A DNA stretch of 53,241 bases from Amycolatopsis thailandensis (GTDB lineage: Bacteria > Actinomycetota > Actinomycetes > Mycobacteriales > Pseudonocardiaceae): NCBI RefSeq assembly GCF_002234405.1, contig NZ_NMQT01000147.1:1-53241 (forward strand), given 5' to 3'. The stretch's first letter is position 1. Every line of letters begins with the position of its first letter. Shown here piece after piece: positions 1-7,813 of the stretch. The notes under the pieces are model-generated. The model made no database searches. It was not told where the DNA came from and saw only the letters and a list, made by a program, of their open reading frames with translations. Both the position numbers and the translations under genes were made by a program.

Positions 1-1
1 A

Positions 2-1339
2 CCTGGTGGGCCAGGAGGCCCCGGTGGGCCAGGCGGCCCCGGCGGTCCTCCGTCCGGTGGCCCCGGTCCGCAGTCCGGCCCTCCGCCCGCTCCGGCGGCA
101 CGGATCGCGGCGCCCACGCGGCGCCGGACCGGCGGGATCAACCTCGGCCCGCTGCCCGTGGCGAACCTGGTCGTGCTCGAACTCGGGCTCGCGATCGGCC
201 TCGTCCTGCTCGCGATCGACATGAAGCTGAAGTGGATCGCGATCGGCGTACTCGGCTTCGCGATCATCGTCGCGTTCCTGCGCTGGGGCGGCCGCTGGTT
301 CACCCAATGGGCCGGCCTCACGCTGCGGTACACGTTCCGTTCGCATGATCGCGTGGCGAATCCGCTTCCGCCGAGCAGCATCGAAACGCTCGCCGCCGAA
401 GAGGACGCCGTCACCGGCCCCGACGACGCCCGGGTGAACCTGCTCCGGCTCGCCGTTCCCGATCTCGTCGTCGCGCACGGTGTGGACCACGAACGCCAGC
501 AGGTCGGCCTCGCGTGGAATGACGGGACGTGGACCGCGGTCCTGCTCGTCGAGCCCGCGCCCGCGCTGATCACCCAGGCCGGTGGCGCGCCGAGCCTGCC
601 GCTGTCCGCGCTCGCCCCGTGCCTCGAGGACCGCGGTGTGGTCCTCGACTCGATCCAGATGATCTGGCACTGCTACCCGGGCAGCGCCGCGCTTCCGTCG
701 GACTCACCGGCGCTCAGCTCGTACATGGAGGTGCTCGGCCCGCTCCCCGCGGCCGCGCGCCGGACGACCTGGGTCGCCATCCGGCTCGACCCGCGCCGGT
801 GCCCGGCCGCCATCCGCGAACGTGGCGGCGGCGTCGTCGGTGCGCATCGAGCGCTGATCGGCGCGTTGTCGCGGGTCCGCAACGCCTTGGAGTCGCAGGG
901 CGTGCCGACCCGGCCGCTCGATCCGGACGAGCTGCTGCGGTCCAGCATTTCGGCCGCGGAACTCACCGCGGTCGCCGGTTCGCCCGCGAAAGTCGGTCTG
1001 CAGGAGCGCTGGACCGGCGTCACCGCGGCGGGCATCGGGCACGCGAGCTACGCGATCACCAGCTGGCCGAAGGGCAAGATCAGCGGCAGCCTGAACGCGC
1101 TGACCAGTGTCCGCGCGCTGTCGGCGACGGTGGCGATGTCGATCTCCCCGTCCGCGGACGAGGGCAAGATCGGCCTGCGGGGAATCGTTCGCCTGAGCGC
1201 GCGGAACCCGCGTGAACTGGACGCCGCCGACCAGCGGCTGCAAAGCGTCTCGGACAAGCTGGGGGTGGCGCTGACGCCGTTGCGGGGCATGCAGATCTCC
1301 GGGTTCTCCGCGACCTTGCCGATCGGAGGCACCGCATGA
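2..1339 (+). CDS. eccE: Type VII secretion protein EccE (5' end outside the window)
   Basis: EccE is a membrane component of the ESX/type VII secretion core complex. The frame is open from the left edge, so the true start lies outside; the GTG at 158 is an internal valine. The visible N-terminus is a run of Gly-Pro-Gly-Gly repeats followed by a Pro/Ala-rich and then basic stretch (about residues 1-50 of the visible part). Two transmembrane helices follow (about residues 55-72 and 78-95), then a soluble domain of roughly 350 residues. This two-helix plus cytosolic-domain layout is the EccE layout. The TGA stop overlaps the ATG of the next gene (ATGA), so the two are translationally coupled. 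Family assignment is from recognition of the architecture and sequence; the rest of the ESX locus should lie to the left. Confidence 0.8.
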   Translation, partial: PGGPGGPGGPGGPGGPPSGGPGPQSGPPPAPAARIAAPTRRRTGGINLGPLPVANLVVLELGLAIGLVLLAIDMKLKWIAIGVLGFAIIVAFLRWGGRWFTQWAGLTLRYTFRSHDRVANPLPPSSIETLAAEEDAVTGPDDARVNLLRLAVPDLVVAHGVDHERQQVGLAWNDGTWTAVLLVEPAPALITQAGGAPSLPLSALAPCLEDRGVVLDSIQMIWHCYPGSAALPSDSPALSSYMEVLGPLPAAARRTTWVAIRLDPRRCPAAIRERGGGVVGAHRALIGALSRVRNALESQGVPTRPLDPDELLRSSISAAELTAVAGSPAKVGLQERWTGVTAAGIGHASYAITSWPKGKISGSLNALTSVRALSATVAMSISPSADEGKIGLRGIVRLSARNPRELDAADQRLQSVSDKLGVALTPLRGMQISGFSATLPIGGTA

Positions 1340-2058
1340 GCACCCGTATGCGCGACGCCGGCCAGAGCGCCGGTGTCGCCCCGGAATTCACCGTCGACCC
1401 GGCGATGCTCGACGCGATCAGCCCGTCCGGCGACCGGGGCGGGATCGTCCTCGGCTCCGGGCTCAAGGGTGAGCCGCTGACGATCTCCGCGCTGCGCTCG
1501 ACGCCGACCCGGATCGTGCTGGTGGGTGGCCTGTACCTGGCTCGCCAGGTCGCGCTGCGGGCGATGGCTGTCGGGGCGTGGGTCGTCGTGGCGACCGGTC
1601 GCCCGGCCGCGTGGCAGGTTCTCCCGCAGGCAGCGGGAAATCAGCCCAACGGCAGGCCTTCGCCACTGGTGCAGATCCGGCGGCTGTCGCCGGTGGATCT
1701 CCCGCGCCCGTCCGAGGACGCGCCGCTGCTGGTGGTGACCGACGGCGGCCCGACGCCGCAGGACCTGTTCCCGCCGCGTTCGCCGTGGCAGACGACGGTC
1801 TACGTGCTGCCGTACCTGCACCCGCAGGCCGGGGCGACCGCGAACGCGGCCGACCTAGTGCTGATGCAGCGGCTCCCGCCGGGGCAGGCCGAACTTGCCG
1901 CGCGGATCTGGCGGCTCCCGCCGCAGATGATGAAGCAGCTCACGACGTTGAAGGACGACCAGGTCGTCGCTTTGGGCCGGAACCTCTGGCGCCCGCTTCG
2001 CCTGGTCACCACGGCGAAAGAGCAACAGCTCCTGGGCCCGGTACGCCGCGGCGACTAA
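1336..2058 (+). CDS. ESX-locus protein of unknown function, coupled to eccE
   Basis: A 240-residue protein whose ATG overlaps the eccE stop by four bases. I do not recognise a named family. It has no signal peptide. There is a moderately hydrophobic beta-alpha stretch around residues 55-85 (RIVLVGGLYLARQ followed by VGAWVVVATG) that looks like a nucleotide-binding-fold core, but no Walker A lysine is present. The second half contains another beta-rich segment (LLVVTDGG at about 130-138) and a basic C-terminus. Its position as last gene of an ESX operon suggests a role in type VII secretion, possibly as a degenerate ATPase-fold accessory protein; that is inference. A terminator hairpin follows 37 bases after the stop. 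Confidence 0.6.
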   Translation: MSTRMRDAGQSAGVAPEFTVDPAMLDAISPSGDRGGIVLGSGLKGEPLTISALRSTPTRIVLVGGLYLARQVALRAMAVGAWVVVATGRPAAWQVLPQAAGNQPNGRPSPLVQIRRLSPVDLPRPSEDAPLLVVTDGGPTPQDLFPPRSPWQTTVYVLPYLHPQAGATANAADLVLMQRLPPGQAELAARIWRLPPQMMKQLTTLKDDQVVALGRNLWRPLRLVTTAKEQQLLGPVRRGD

Positions 2059-2070
2059 CCCGGCCGCGTC

Positions 2071-2173
2071 GACTTTAGCGGGCTAATCGTGCTCTGCGGG
2101 GGCATTGTCCACATCGGACAGTGCCCCCGTTTTGCGTCCGGCCCCGCGTCGCGATTAGGGGGCTAAAGTCGAC
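2071..2173. repeat. TTAG element pair (copies 1 and 2)
   Basis: Two copies of the dispersed palindromic element, at 2071-2090 (GACTTTAGCGGGCTAATCGT) and 2151-2170 (GCGATTAGGGGGCTAAAGTC). Each has one outer arm replaced by GTCGAC, and the pair is arranged head to head around the terminator hairpin at 2096-2133. The outer GTCGAC ends at 2068-2073 and 2168-2173 face away from each other. Confidence 0.85.
2096..2133 (+). terminator. Intrinsic-type terminator after the ESX operon
   Basis: The stem is GGGGGCATTGTCC against GGACAGTGCCCCC with a five-base loop (ACATC) and one G-U pair, followed by TTTTG. It lies 37 bases after the stop of the 240-residue gene and between two TTAG elements. Confidence 0.75.
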
Positions 2174-2314
2174 CTGGCGCGGGGAGCGGGGCTGGGGTTT
2201 GGGTGTCAAGGGGCAATCGCGCGGGCTGTGGATAGGCCGGGGGTTGTGGATAAGTAGGCCCTGAGAGGCCGGTGATCGCCTGGTGATGTCGGTCTTGTCG
2301 ATCACTGTGTCGGC

Positions 2315-3274
2315 ATGACCAAGCCTCTCGATTCATCCCATCTCCCCGACGTCTTCCGCGGCTCGGTCGCGCGCAAGGCAGGCCTCATCACGGCCAGCCA
2401 GCTGCGTGGTTCCAGCGTCCGAAGGCTGTTCCAGGACGTCTACACGCGCGCTGACGTGGAGGTCACACACGAGCTGCGTTGTCGTGGCGCGGCGCTGCTC
2501 GCGCCTCCGGAAGCCGTATTGACCGGGCGCTCGGCCGCGACCGTCCAAGGCGTCGAGCTGGCCAGGCCCAATGATCCGGTCGAGATGGTCGTACCGGAGA
2601 AACAACGCTTCGGCCCGATAGTCGGCATCAAGGTTCGGCGCACCGAGATAAAACCCGAGGAATCGAAGCCGTGGAATGGCATTCGTATCGCGCGTAAGAC
2701 CCGGATCGCGCTGGATCTGCTGCTCCGGCTTTCTCCTCGCAAATCAGGATGGGTGCGACGGCTCCGCATCGGCGTCCCGGATCTGGACCAGTTCATGCGA
2801 GCCGAGAGACTGACCGATCTGCATCTCAACAGCGAGTTCTACGGGCGCCGCAATCGAGGAATCCGCTTGGCCAGACACGCCTTACGGCTGTCCGATCCAC
2901 GCGCGGAATCGCCGCCGGAATCGGAAGTCCGCATCGTGCTGGCCGCCGGCGGAATCGCGGCGACACCTCAGGTCGAGATCTTCTCCCGCTCAGGCGGCTT
3001 CATCGCCCGTATCGACCTTGGAGACAAGGAGTACAAGGTCGCCATCGAATACGACGGCCGATGGCACAACACAGCAGAACAACGCGCCCACGATCGCAAA
3101 CGCCGAAGACGCGCGGAAGCCGAGGGCTGGCGCTTCGTCATCGTCACCGCGGAGGATCTAGCGAACGACTTCAAAGGCATCGTCGAGGCCGTCTGGCGTG
3201 CCCGACGCGGCGCGTTTAGCCCGCTAACTGTGCCGCGGCCGGGTCAGGAGGGGGTGCGCATGGCGCGCGTTTGA
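2315..3274 (+). CDS. DUF559/Vsr-like endonuclease-fold protein
   Basis: A 319-residue protein of the actinobacterial type with an N-terminal helix-turn-helix/AbiEi-like region (about 10-60) and a C-terminal PD-(D/E)XK-like domain. In the C-terminal part I see an acidic cluster ESPPESE (198-204), an Asp in a beta strand at about 234 (ARIDLG), and EYDG at 245-248 followed by a basic HxxxxxRAHDRKRRRR helix. These match the E...D...ExD layout of DUF559/very-short-patch-repair-like nucleases. Catalysis is inferred, not shown. No Shine-Dalgarno is evident before the ATG, so it may be leaderless. It is a lone gene bracketed by TTAG elements. The copy at 3212-3231 lies within its 3' end and is translated (AFSPLT). 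Its tail overlaps the 3' end of convergent truA by 31 bases. Confidence 0.6.
   Translation: MTKPLDSSHLPDVFRGSVARKAGLITASQLRGSSVRRLFQDVYTRADVEVTHELRCRGAALLAPPEAVLTGRSAATVQGVELARPNDPVEMVVPEKQRFGPIVGIKVRRTEIKPEESKPWNGIRIARKTRIALDLLLRLSPRKSGWVRRLRIGVPDLDQFMRAERLTDLHLNSEFYGRRNRGIRLARHALRLSDPRAESPPESEVRIVLAAGGIAATPQVEIFSRSGGFIARIDLGDKEYKVAIEYDGRWHNTAEQRAHDRKRRRRAEAEGWRFVIVTAEDLANDFKGIVEAVWRARRGAFSPLTVPRPGQEGVRMARV
3212..3231. repeat. TTAG element (copy 3), inside a coding 3' end
   Basis: GCGTTTAGCCCGCTAACTGT. One arm and the centre are intact and the right end is eroded. It is read in frame by the DUF559-like gene as Ala-Phe-Ser-Pro-Leu-Thr with no stop, and lies just before the convergent truA stop. 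Confidence 0.7.
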
Positions 3275-4146
3275 TCGACACGTGCCGCGAGTTCGGTGTC
3301 CGGCGGGTACTCGACTGCCATCAGCGTCAGGCCGTGTGCGGGAGCGACAGCGCTGTCCCGTGTCCGGCTCTCCAGAACGCCACCGGGCCAATCCGAGGAT
3401 CGACGGCCGTCACCGACCAAGAGCAGGGCCCCCACGAGGCTGCGCACCATCGAGTGGCAGAACGCGTCAGCGGAGACGTCGACCTCGACAGCGTGCGGTC
3501 CGGTCCGCCTCCAGACGAGCTTCTGAAGCTCGCGGATAGTCGTCCCGCCTTCGCGCTGCTTACAGAAGGCCGCGAAGTCCTGAAGTCCCAAGAGAGACTC
3601 CGACGCCTCGTTCATCGCGTCGATCGAGAGCGGCCGCCCCCAGGCCAGGGTGTCGTGGCGCCTCAACGGATCCACACCCCACGGCGCGTCCGAAACGCGG
3701 TAGCGATAGTGACGCCGCACGGCCGAGAACCGCGCGTCGAACCCGGGCGCTGCCACCCGTGCGTCCAGCACCCGTACATCGCCCGGCAGGTACCGATTCC
3801 AGCGATGGCGCATCCGCCCCAGGTCAGGGATGCCCTGCTCGTCCAGTTCCAGACGGCCGGATCGCGTTTTGCCCGCTAAAGGCGACGCGTCGACGTGGAC
3901 CACCTGGCCGGCGGCGTGCACACCGGCATCGGTGCGGCCAGCGACGACGACGGACTTCGGGACAGAGGCTCCCGGAGGCTGCTTCGCGAGCGCCTCTTCG
4001 AGGACCCCCTGCACCGTGCGCCGTCCGGGCTGCCGCGCCCAGCCGGAGAAATCGGTGCCGTCGTAGGAAACATCCAGGCGCAGACGAACGAGCCCGCCCT
4101 CCGCAGTGGGAGTGGCGGGCTCGTCCGGGGTGTTCGGTGCCGTCAG
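3244..4146 (-). CDS. truA: tRNA pseudouridine synthase A, apparent CTG start
   Basis: TruA isomerises uridines 38-40 in the tRNA anticodon stem. With the CTG at 4146 as start it is 300 residues, slightly longer than usual. The catalytic Asp is D73 in GRTDAGVHA; YDGTDFSGW is at 28-36, ARFSA and RRHYRYR follow, and the C-terminal FCHSMVRSLVG and APAHGLTL motifs are intact. No ATG, GTG or TTG lies in frame between the rplQ stop and the conserved domain, and none is near upstream inside rplQ. The CTG has AGGA eight bases upstream, inside the 3' end of rplQ, whose stop is five bases before it. Residues about 87-97 are encoded by a degenerate TTAG element in a loop that varies among homologues. It is the last gene of the alpha operon. 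Confidence 0.88.
   Translation of the reverse strand: MTAPNTPDEPATPTAEGGLVRLRLDVSYDGTDFSGWARQPGRRTVQGVLEEALAKQPPGASVPKSVVVAGRTDAGVHAAGQVVHVDASPLAGKTRSGRLELDEQGIPDLGRMRHRWNRYLPGDVRVLDARVAAPGFDARFSAVRRHYRYRVSDAPWGVDPLRRHDTLAWGRPLSIDAMNEASESLLGLQDFAAFCKQREGGTTIRELQKLVWRRTGPHAVEVDVSADAFCHSMVRSLVGALLLVGDGRRSSDWPGGVLESRTRDSAVAPAHGLTLMAVEYPPDTELAARVDQTRAMRTPS
3864..3883. repeat. Degenerate TTAG element inside truA (copy 4)
   Basis: GCGTTTTGCCCGCTAAAGGC, flanked by GGATC on the left and GACGCG on the right. On the coding strand it reads TCGCCTTTAGCGGGC, AAAACGCG, ATCC. That is nearly identical to the intergenic copy at 8616-8635, apart from a change of CTAA to CAAA that converts an in-frame TAA to AAA (Lys), and C to A in the flank. 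Confidence 0.7.
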
Positions 4147-4150
4147 GACG

Positions 4151-4714
4151 TCAGTCCTTCTTGCTGTCCGCGTCCGCGGCGGGGGCCTCAGCGGCCTCGT
4201 CGGCGGCGGGAGCCTCGGTGGTCTCCGGAGCCTCGGTGGCGGCCGTGTCGGCAGCCTCAGGGGCGTCGGTGGTCTCCTCGGCGGCCGGGGCGGCAGCCTT
4301 CGGCTCGTCCTTGGCGAACTTCGTCTTGCGCGCGGCCTCGGCCTCGGCGGTGACGGTCTTCTCGGCCACCAGCTCGATGACGGCCATGGGGGCGTTGTCG
4401 CCCTTGCGCGCCATCGTCTTGGTGATCCGGGTGTAGCCACCCGGACGCTCCGCGAAGAACGGACCGATCTCGGCGATCAGCTTGTGCACGACGTCCTTGT
4501 CGCGCACGATGCGCTGGATCTGACGACGGTTGTGCAGGTCGCCCCGCTTCGCCTTCGTGATCAGCTTCTCGGCCAGCGGGCGCACCCGCCGGGCCTTCGC
4601 CTCGGTCGTCGTGATCTTGCCGTGCTCGAACAGCTGGGTGGCCAGGTTGGCCAGGATCAGCCGCTCGTGCGCGGGCGACCCGCCGAGACGGGGTCCCTTT
4701 GTGGGGGTGGGCAT
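4151..4714 (-). CDS. rplQ: 50S ribosomal protein bL17 with acidic tail
   Basis: bL17 lies near the exit tunnel on the large subunit. The conserved domain occupies about residues 1-120 (MPTPTKGPRLGGSPAHERL at the start, then LITKAKRGDLHNRRQ). Residues about 125-187 form an Ala/Glu/Pro-rich low-complexity tail seen in many actinobacterial L17 proteins. The ATG is preceded by GAGGAGAACCG. It follows rpoA by 75 bases and ends five bases before the proposed truA start. Confidence 0.97.
   Translation of the reverse strand: MPTPTKGPRLGGSPAHERLILANLATQLFEHGKITTTEAKARRVRPLAEKLITKAKRGDLHNRRQIQRIVRDKDVVHKLIAEIGPFFAERPGGYTRITKTMARKGDNAPMAVIELVAEKTVTAEAEAARKTKFAKDEPKAAAPAAEETTDAPEAADTAATEAPETTEAPAADEAAEAPAADADSKKD
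4155..4162 (-). promoter_or_regulatory. Shine-Dalgarno for the CTG start of truA
   Basis: AAGAAGGA on the minus strand, within the last codons of rplQ, eight bases from the proposed CTG. It is the only plausible initiation signal between the rplQ stop and the conserved TruA domain. Confidence 0.5.
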
Positions 4715-4789
4715 CGGTTCTCCTCGTTCAGCTCACAGCTGGAGGCCGGGGCTCCCCCACCCCTACCGGTGAGGGAGCCGTAGCTGGCC

Positions 4790-5863
4790 TTACAGCTGCT
4801 CCGTCTCTGCGTAGTCCTGGCCATCGTCGTGGCCGTTGTCCGAAATTCCGTCCGTGATGCTGTCGACGCCCTCGGACCAGCCTTCACCGTCGTAGCTGGC
4901 CGCGGCCGCGGTCGGGTCGAACCCGGGCGGGCTGTCCTTCAGCGCGAGGCCGAGACCGACGAGCTTGAGCTTGACCTCGTCGATCGACTTCGCACCGAAG
5001 TTGCGGATGTCCAGCAGGTCGGCCTCGCTGCGCGAGACCAGTTCGCCGACGGTGTGGATGCCCTCGCGCTTGAGGCAGTTGTACGACCGGACGGTGAGGT
5101 CCAGGTCCTCGATCGGCATCGCGTAGGCGGCGATGGTGTCCGCCTCCTGCGGCGACGGGCCGATCTCGATGCCTTCGGCGTCGACGTTCAGCTCGCGCGC
5201 GAGACCGAACAGTTCCACCAGCGTCTTACCGGCCGACGCGACAGCGTCCCTCGGCGTGATCGACGGCTTCGTCTCCACGTCCAGGATCAGCTTGTCGAAG
5301 TCGGTGCGCTGCTCGACACGGGTCGCCTCGACCTTGTAGGTCACCTTCAGCACCGGGGAGTAGATGGAGTCGACCGGGATCCGGCCGATCTCCGCGCCCG
5401 CCTGCTTGTTCTGCAGGGCCGGAACGTAACCGCGGCCGCGCTCGACGACGAGCTCGATCTCGAGCTTGCCCTTGCCGTTCAGCGACGCGATGTGCAGATC
5501 CGGGTTGTGCACGGTGACACCGGCCGGGGGCACGATGTCGGCAGCGGTGACCTCACCGGGGCCCTGCTTACGCAGGTACATGGTGACCGGCTCGTCCTCT
5601 TCCGAGGACACCACGAGCTCCTTGAGGTTCAGGATGATGTCGGTGACGTCTTCCTTCACCCCGGGGACGGTGGTGAACTCGTGCAGCACGCCGTCGATGC
5701 GGATGCTCGTCACGGCCGCGCCCGGAATGGACGACAGCAGCGTGCGCCGCAGCGAGTTGCCGAGCGTGTAGCCGAAGCCGGGCTCCAGCGGTTCGATGGT
5801 GAACCGGGAGCGGGTCTCGTTGACCGTCTCTTCGCCGAGAGCCGGTCGCTGGGAAATCAGCAT
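4790..5863 (-). CDS. rpoA: DNA-directed RNA polymerase subunit alpha
   Basis: Alpha forms the dimeric platform for beta and beta' and contacts UP elements and activators. The protein has 357 residues from the ATG at 5863 (MLISQRPALGEETV, with GGAAAGGAATTAGGAAAG upstream); the open frame extends further upstream but without homology. The N-terminal assembly domain spans about 1-230 (FGYTLGNSLRRTLLSSIPG), and the C-terminal helix-hairpin-helix domain about 255-330 (LDLTVRSYNCLKREGI, RNFGAKSIDEV). The C-terminus is an acidic, disordered tail. It sits between rpsD and rplQ as in other bacterial alpha operons. Confidence 0.98.
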   Translation of the reverse strand: MLISQRPALGEETVNETRSRFTIEPLEPGFGYTLGNSLRRTLLSSIPGAAVTSIRIDGVLHEFTTVPGVKEDVTDIILNLKELVVSSEEDEPVTMYLRKQGPGEVTAADIVPPAGVTVHNPDLHIASLNGKGKLEIELVVERGRGYVPALQNKQAGAEIGRIPVDSIYSPVLKVTYKVEATRVEQRTDFDKLILDVETKPSITPRDAVASAGKTLVELFGLARELNVDAEGIEIGPSPQEADTIAAYAMPIEDLDLTVRSYNCLKREGIHTVGELVSRSEADLLDIRNFGAKSIDEVKLKLVGLGLALKDSPPGFDPTAAAASYDGEGWSEGVDSITDGISDNGHDDGQDYAETEQL

Positions 5864-5990
5864 CTTTCCTAATTCCTTTCCAAACGGCGCCCGCCATATG
5901 ACACCGAAAGGGATGGCGACGCGACGGCGCATTCTGAGCGCCGCCGCGCGAACCCACACCGGGCCGGGGAGACCCCGGCCCGGTGATGGA

Positions 5991-6596
5991 TCACTTCGAG
6001 TAGAGCTCGACGATCAGCTGTTCCTGGACCGGAACATCGATCTGAGCGCGCTCCGGGAGCTGGTGGACCAGCACACGGAGGTTGGACGGAACAACCTGGA
6101 GCCACGCGGGAACGGGACGCTCGCCGAACGACTCCTTGGCAGCGACGAAGGGCAGCATCGCGAACGACTTCGGCCGCACGTCGATGATGTCCCACTTCGT
6201 GACCTGGTAGGACGGGACGTTGACCTTGACGCCATTGACCACGAAGTGGCCGTGGCTCACCAGCTGACGCGCCTGACGGCGGGTGCGGGCGATGCCGGCG
6301 CGGTAGATCACGTTGTCCAGACGGGACTCGAGGATCTGCAGCAGGTTCTCACCGGTCTTGCCCGGACGCCGGACGGCTTCCTTGTAGTACCGGACGAACT
6401 GACGCTCGAGAACGCCGTAGGTGTAGCGAGCCTTCTGCTTCTCCTGCGACTGCAGGAGGTACTCGGACTCCTTGATGCGCCCGCGGCCGTGCTGGCCCGG
6501 CGGGTAGGGGCGACGCTCGAAAGCCTGGTCGCCGCCGATGAGGTCAACCTTGAGGCGACGCGAAATACGCGTCGCGGGGCCGGTGTAACGAGCCAT
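5991..6596 (-). CDS. rpsD: 30S ribosomal protein uS4 (zinc-free form)
   Basis: uS4 nucleates assembly of the 30S body. The protein has 201 residues, with the S4 RNA-binding domain at about 90-155 (RLDNVIYRAGIARTRRQARQLVSHGH). The N-terminus starts MARYTGPATRISRRL and has no cysteines, so this is the form without the zinc finger. rpsK ends 23 bases upstream; rpoA starts 127 bases downstream. Confidence 0.98.
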   Translation of the reverse strand: MARYTGPATRISRRLKVDLIGGDQAFERRPYPPGQHGRGRIKESEYLLQSQEKQKARYTYGVLERQFVRYYKEAVRRPGKTGENLLQILESRLDNVIYRAGIARTRRQARQLVSHGHFVVNGVKVNVPSYQVTKWDIIDVRPKSFAMLPFVAAKESFGERPVPAWLQVVPSNLRVLVHQLPERAQIDVPVQEQLIVELYSK

Positions 6597-6619
6597 TTCT
6601 TCTTACTCCTCCCCGTTCC

Positions 6620-7027
6620 TCAGACCCGGCGCCGCTTGGGCGGGCGGCAGCCGTTGTGAGGCTGCGGGGTCACGTCCTGGATGGTGCCGACCTCGAGGCC
6701 GGCCGCCTGCAGCGAGCGGATCGCCGTCTCGCGGCCCGAACCCGGGCCCTTCACGAAAACGTCGACCTTCTTCATGCCGTGTTCGGCAGCCTTGCGGGCG
6801 GCGTTCTCGGCGGCCATCTGCGCGGCGAACGGGGTGGACTTACGCGAGCCCTTGAAGCCCACGTGACCACTCGACGCCCACGCGATCACGGCACCGGTCG
6901 GGTCCGTGATCGAGACGATGGTGTTGTTGAAGGTGCTCTTGATGTGCGCGTGACCGTGCGCGACATTCTTCTTTTCCTTACGGCGGACCTTCTTGGCCCC
7001 CGCCGCAGTACGAGACTTCGGTGGCAT
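6620..7027 (-). CDS. rpsK: 30S ribosomal protein uS11
   Basis: uS11 forms part of the 30S platform near the E site. The protein has 135 residues with the family signature in GPGSGRETAIRSLQAAGLEV and the C-terminal PQPHNGCRPPKRRRV. A good GGAGAACC Shine-Dalgarno precedes the ATG. It normally follows rpsM directly; here a small open reading frame (7046-7231) lies between them. Confidence 0.98.
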   Translation of the reverse strand: MPPKSRTAAGAKKVRRKEKKNVAHGHAHIKSTFNNTIVSITDPTGAVIAWASSGHVGFKGSRKSTPFAAQMAAENAARKAAEHGMKKVDVFVKGPGSGRETAIRSLQAAGLEVGTIQDVTPQPHNGCRPPKRRRV

Positions 7028-7045
7028 GTTCTGAGGGTTCTCCTG

Positions 7046-7231
7046 TTAGCGCGCGTTCTCTTGGTGAGCGGCGACCGCTTCGGCCTGTCCGCGCCGGATG
7101 ATCGAACCGGCGTCGGTGTACAGGTTGCGGAGCGCCATCGGGCGGGCGTAGAGCGCCTTGGGCGAGACACAAGCCGAGCCGCGGCGGTGAACGCCGCCCA
7201 TGCGCACGACCTTCTTGCCCTGGACGCTCAC
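7046..7231 (-). CDS. Small ORF of unknown function between rpsM and rpsK
   Basis: A 61-codon frame whose GTG overlaps the rpsM stop (GTGA) and ends 18 bases before rpsK. The predicted protein begins VSVQGKKVVRMGGVHRRG, is basic in the first half, and ends GQAEAVAAHQENAR. About 53 of 61 third positions are G or C, similar to the neighbouring real genes. An internal ATG at 7201 would give a 51-residue product. I do not recognise a family, and standard alpha operons have no gene here. The coupling geometry and codon bias support a real gene, while the small size keeps the confidence moderate. Confidence 0.5.
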   Translation of the reverse strand: MSVQGKKVVRMGGVHRRGSACVSPKALYARPMALRNLYTDAGSIIRRGQAEAVAAHQENAR

Positions 7232-7608
7232 TTCTTGCCAGCCTTCTTCTTGCCGGCGACCGTCTTCTTCGGACCCTTGCGGGTGCGTGCGTTGGTCTTG
7301 GTGCGCTGACCACGGACGGGAAGTCCGCGACGCCAGCGAAGGCCCTCGTAGCACCCGATCTCGATCTTCCGACGGATGTCGGCGTTCACCTCACGGCGAA
7401 GGTCACCCTCGACCTTGAAGTTCTCCTCGATGTAGACCCGCAGCTTGGCGAGGTCGTCATCGCTCAGATCCTTGACGCGAGTGTCCGCGTTGAGCTCGGC
7501 AGCCGCGATGAGCTGCTTCGAGCGGGTACGGCCGATGCCGTAGATGTAGGTCAGCGCGATCTCCAACCGCTTTTCGCGGGGGAGGTCTACGCCAGCGAGT
7601 CGTGCCAT
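7228..7608 (-). CDS. rpsM: 30S ribosomal protein uS13
   Basis: uS13 lies in the 30S head and contacts the P-site tRNA and the bridge to the 50S. The protein has 126 residues: MARLAGVDLPREKRLEIALTY at the start, the conserved YEGLRWRRGLPVRGQRTKTNARTRKG near the C-terminus, and a lysine-rich tail. GGAG lies about 11 bases before the ATG. A GTGA overlap joins it to the small ORF downstream. Confidence 0.98.
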   Translation of the reverse strand: MARLAGVDLPREKRLEIALTYIYGIGRTRSKQLIAAAELNADTRVKDLSDDDLAKLRVYIEENFKVEGDLRREVNADIRRKIEIGCYEGLRWRRGLPVRGQRTKTNARTRKGPKKTVAGKKKAGKK

Positions 7609-7738
7609 TGGCGTTGATGCTCCTTCATAGAATTCATCTCCAGGTCTGCTCCCCGTCCGGTCCCGGGACCGACTCGCCTGTCGTGCCCTTGGCTTGCGCT
7701 TCGGGTGTCCCGGCCCCGGCCTGAAGTCCGGGGGTGAA

Positions 7739-7760
7739 CCGGGCCGTTCGCACGGCCCGG
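7739..7760 (-). promoter_or_regulatory. Strong hairpin between rpmJ and rpsM
   Basis: CCGGGCCGT, loop TCGC, ACGGCCCGG: a perfect nine-pair stem in the 205-base gap between rpmJ and rpsM. There is no U tract, so it may be an attenuator, a processing site or a binding site rather than a classic terminator. Confidence 0.5.
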
Positions 7761-7813
7761 CAGGTGCGGGGAGATTGTGTAGCCGTCAATCCACTCTGTA
7801 CGAGTGCGAGTGA

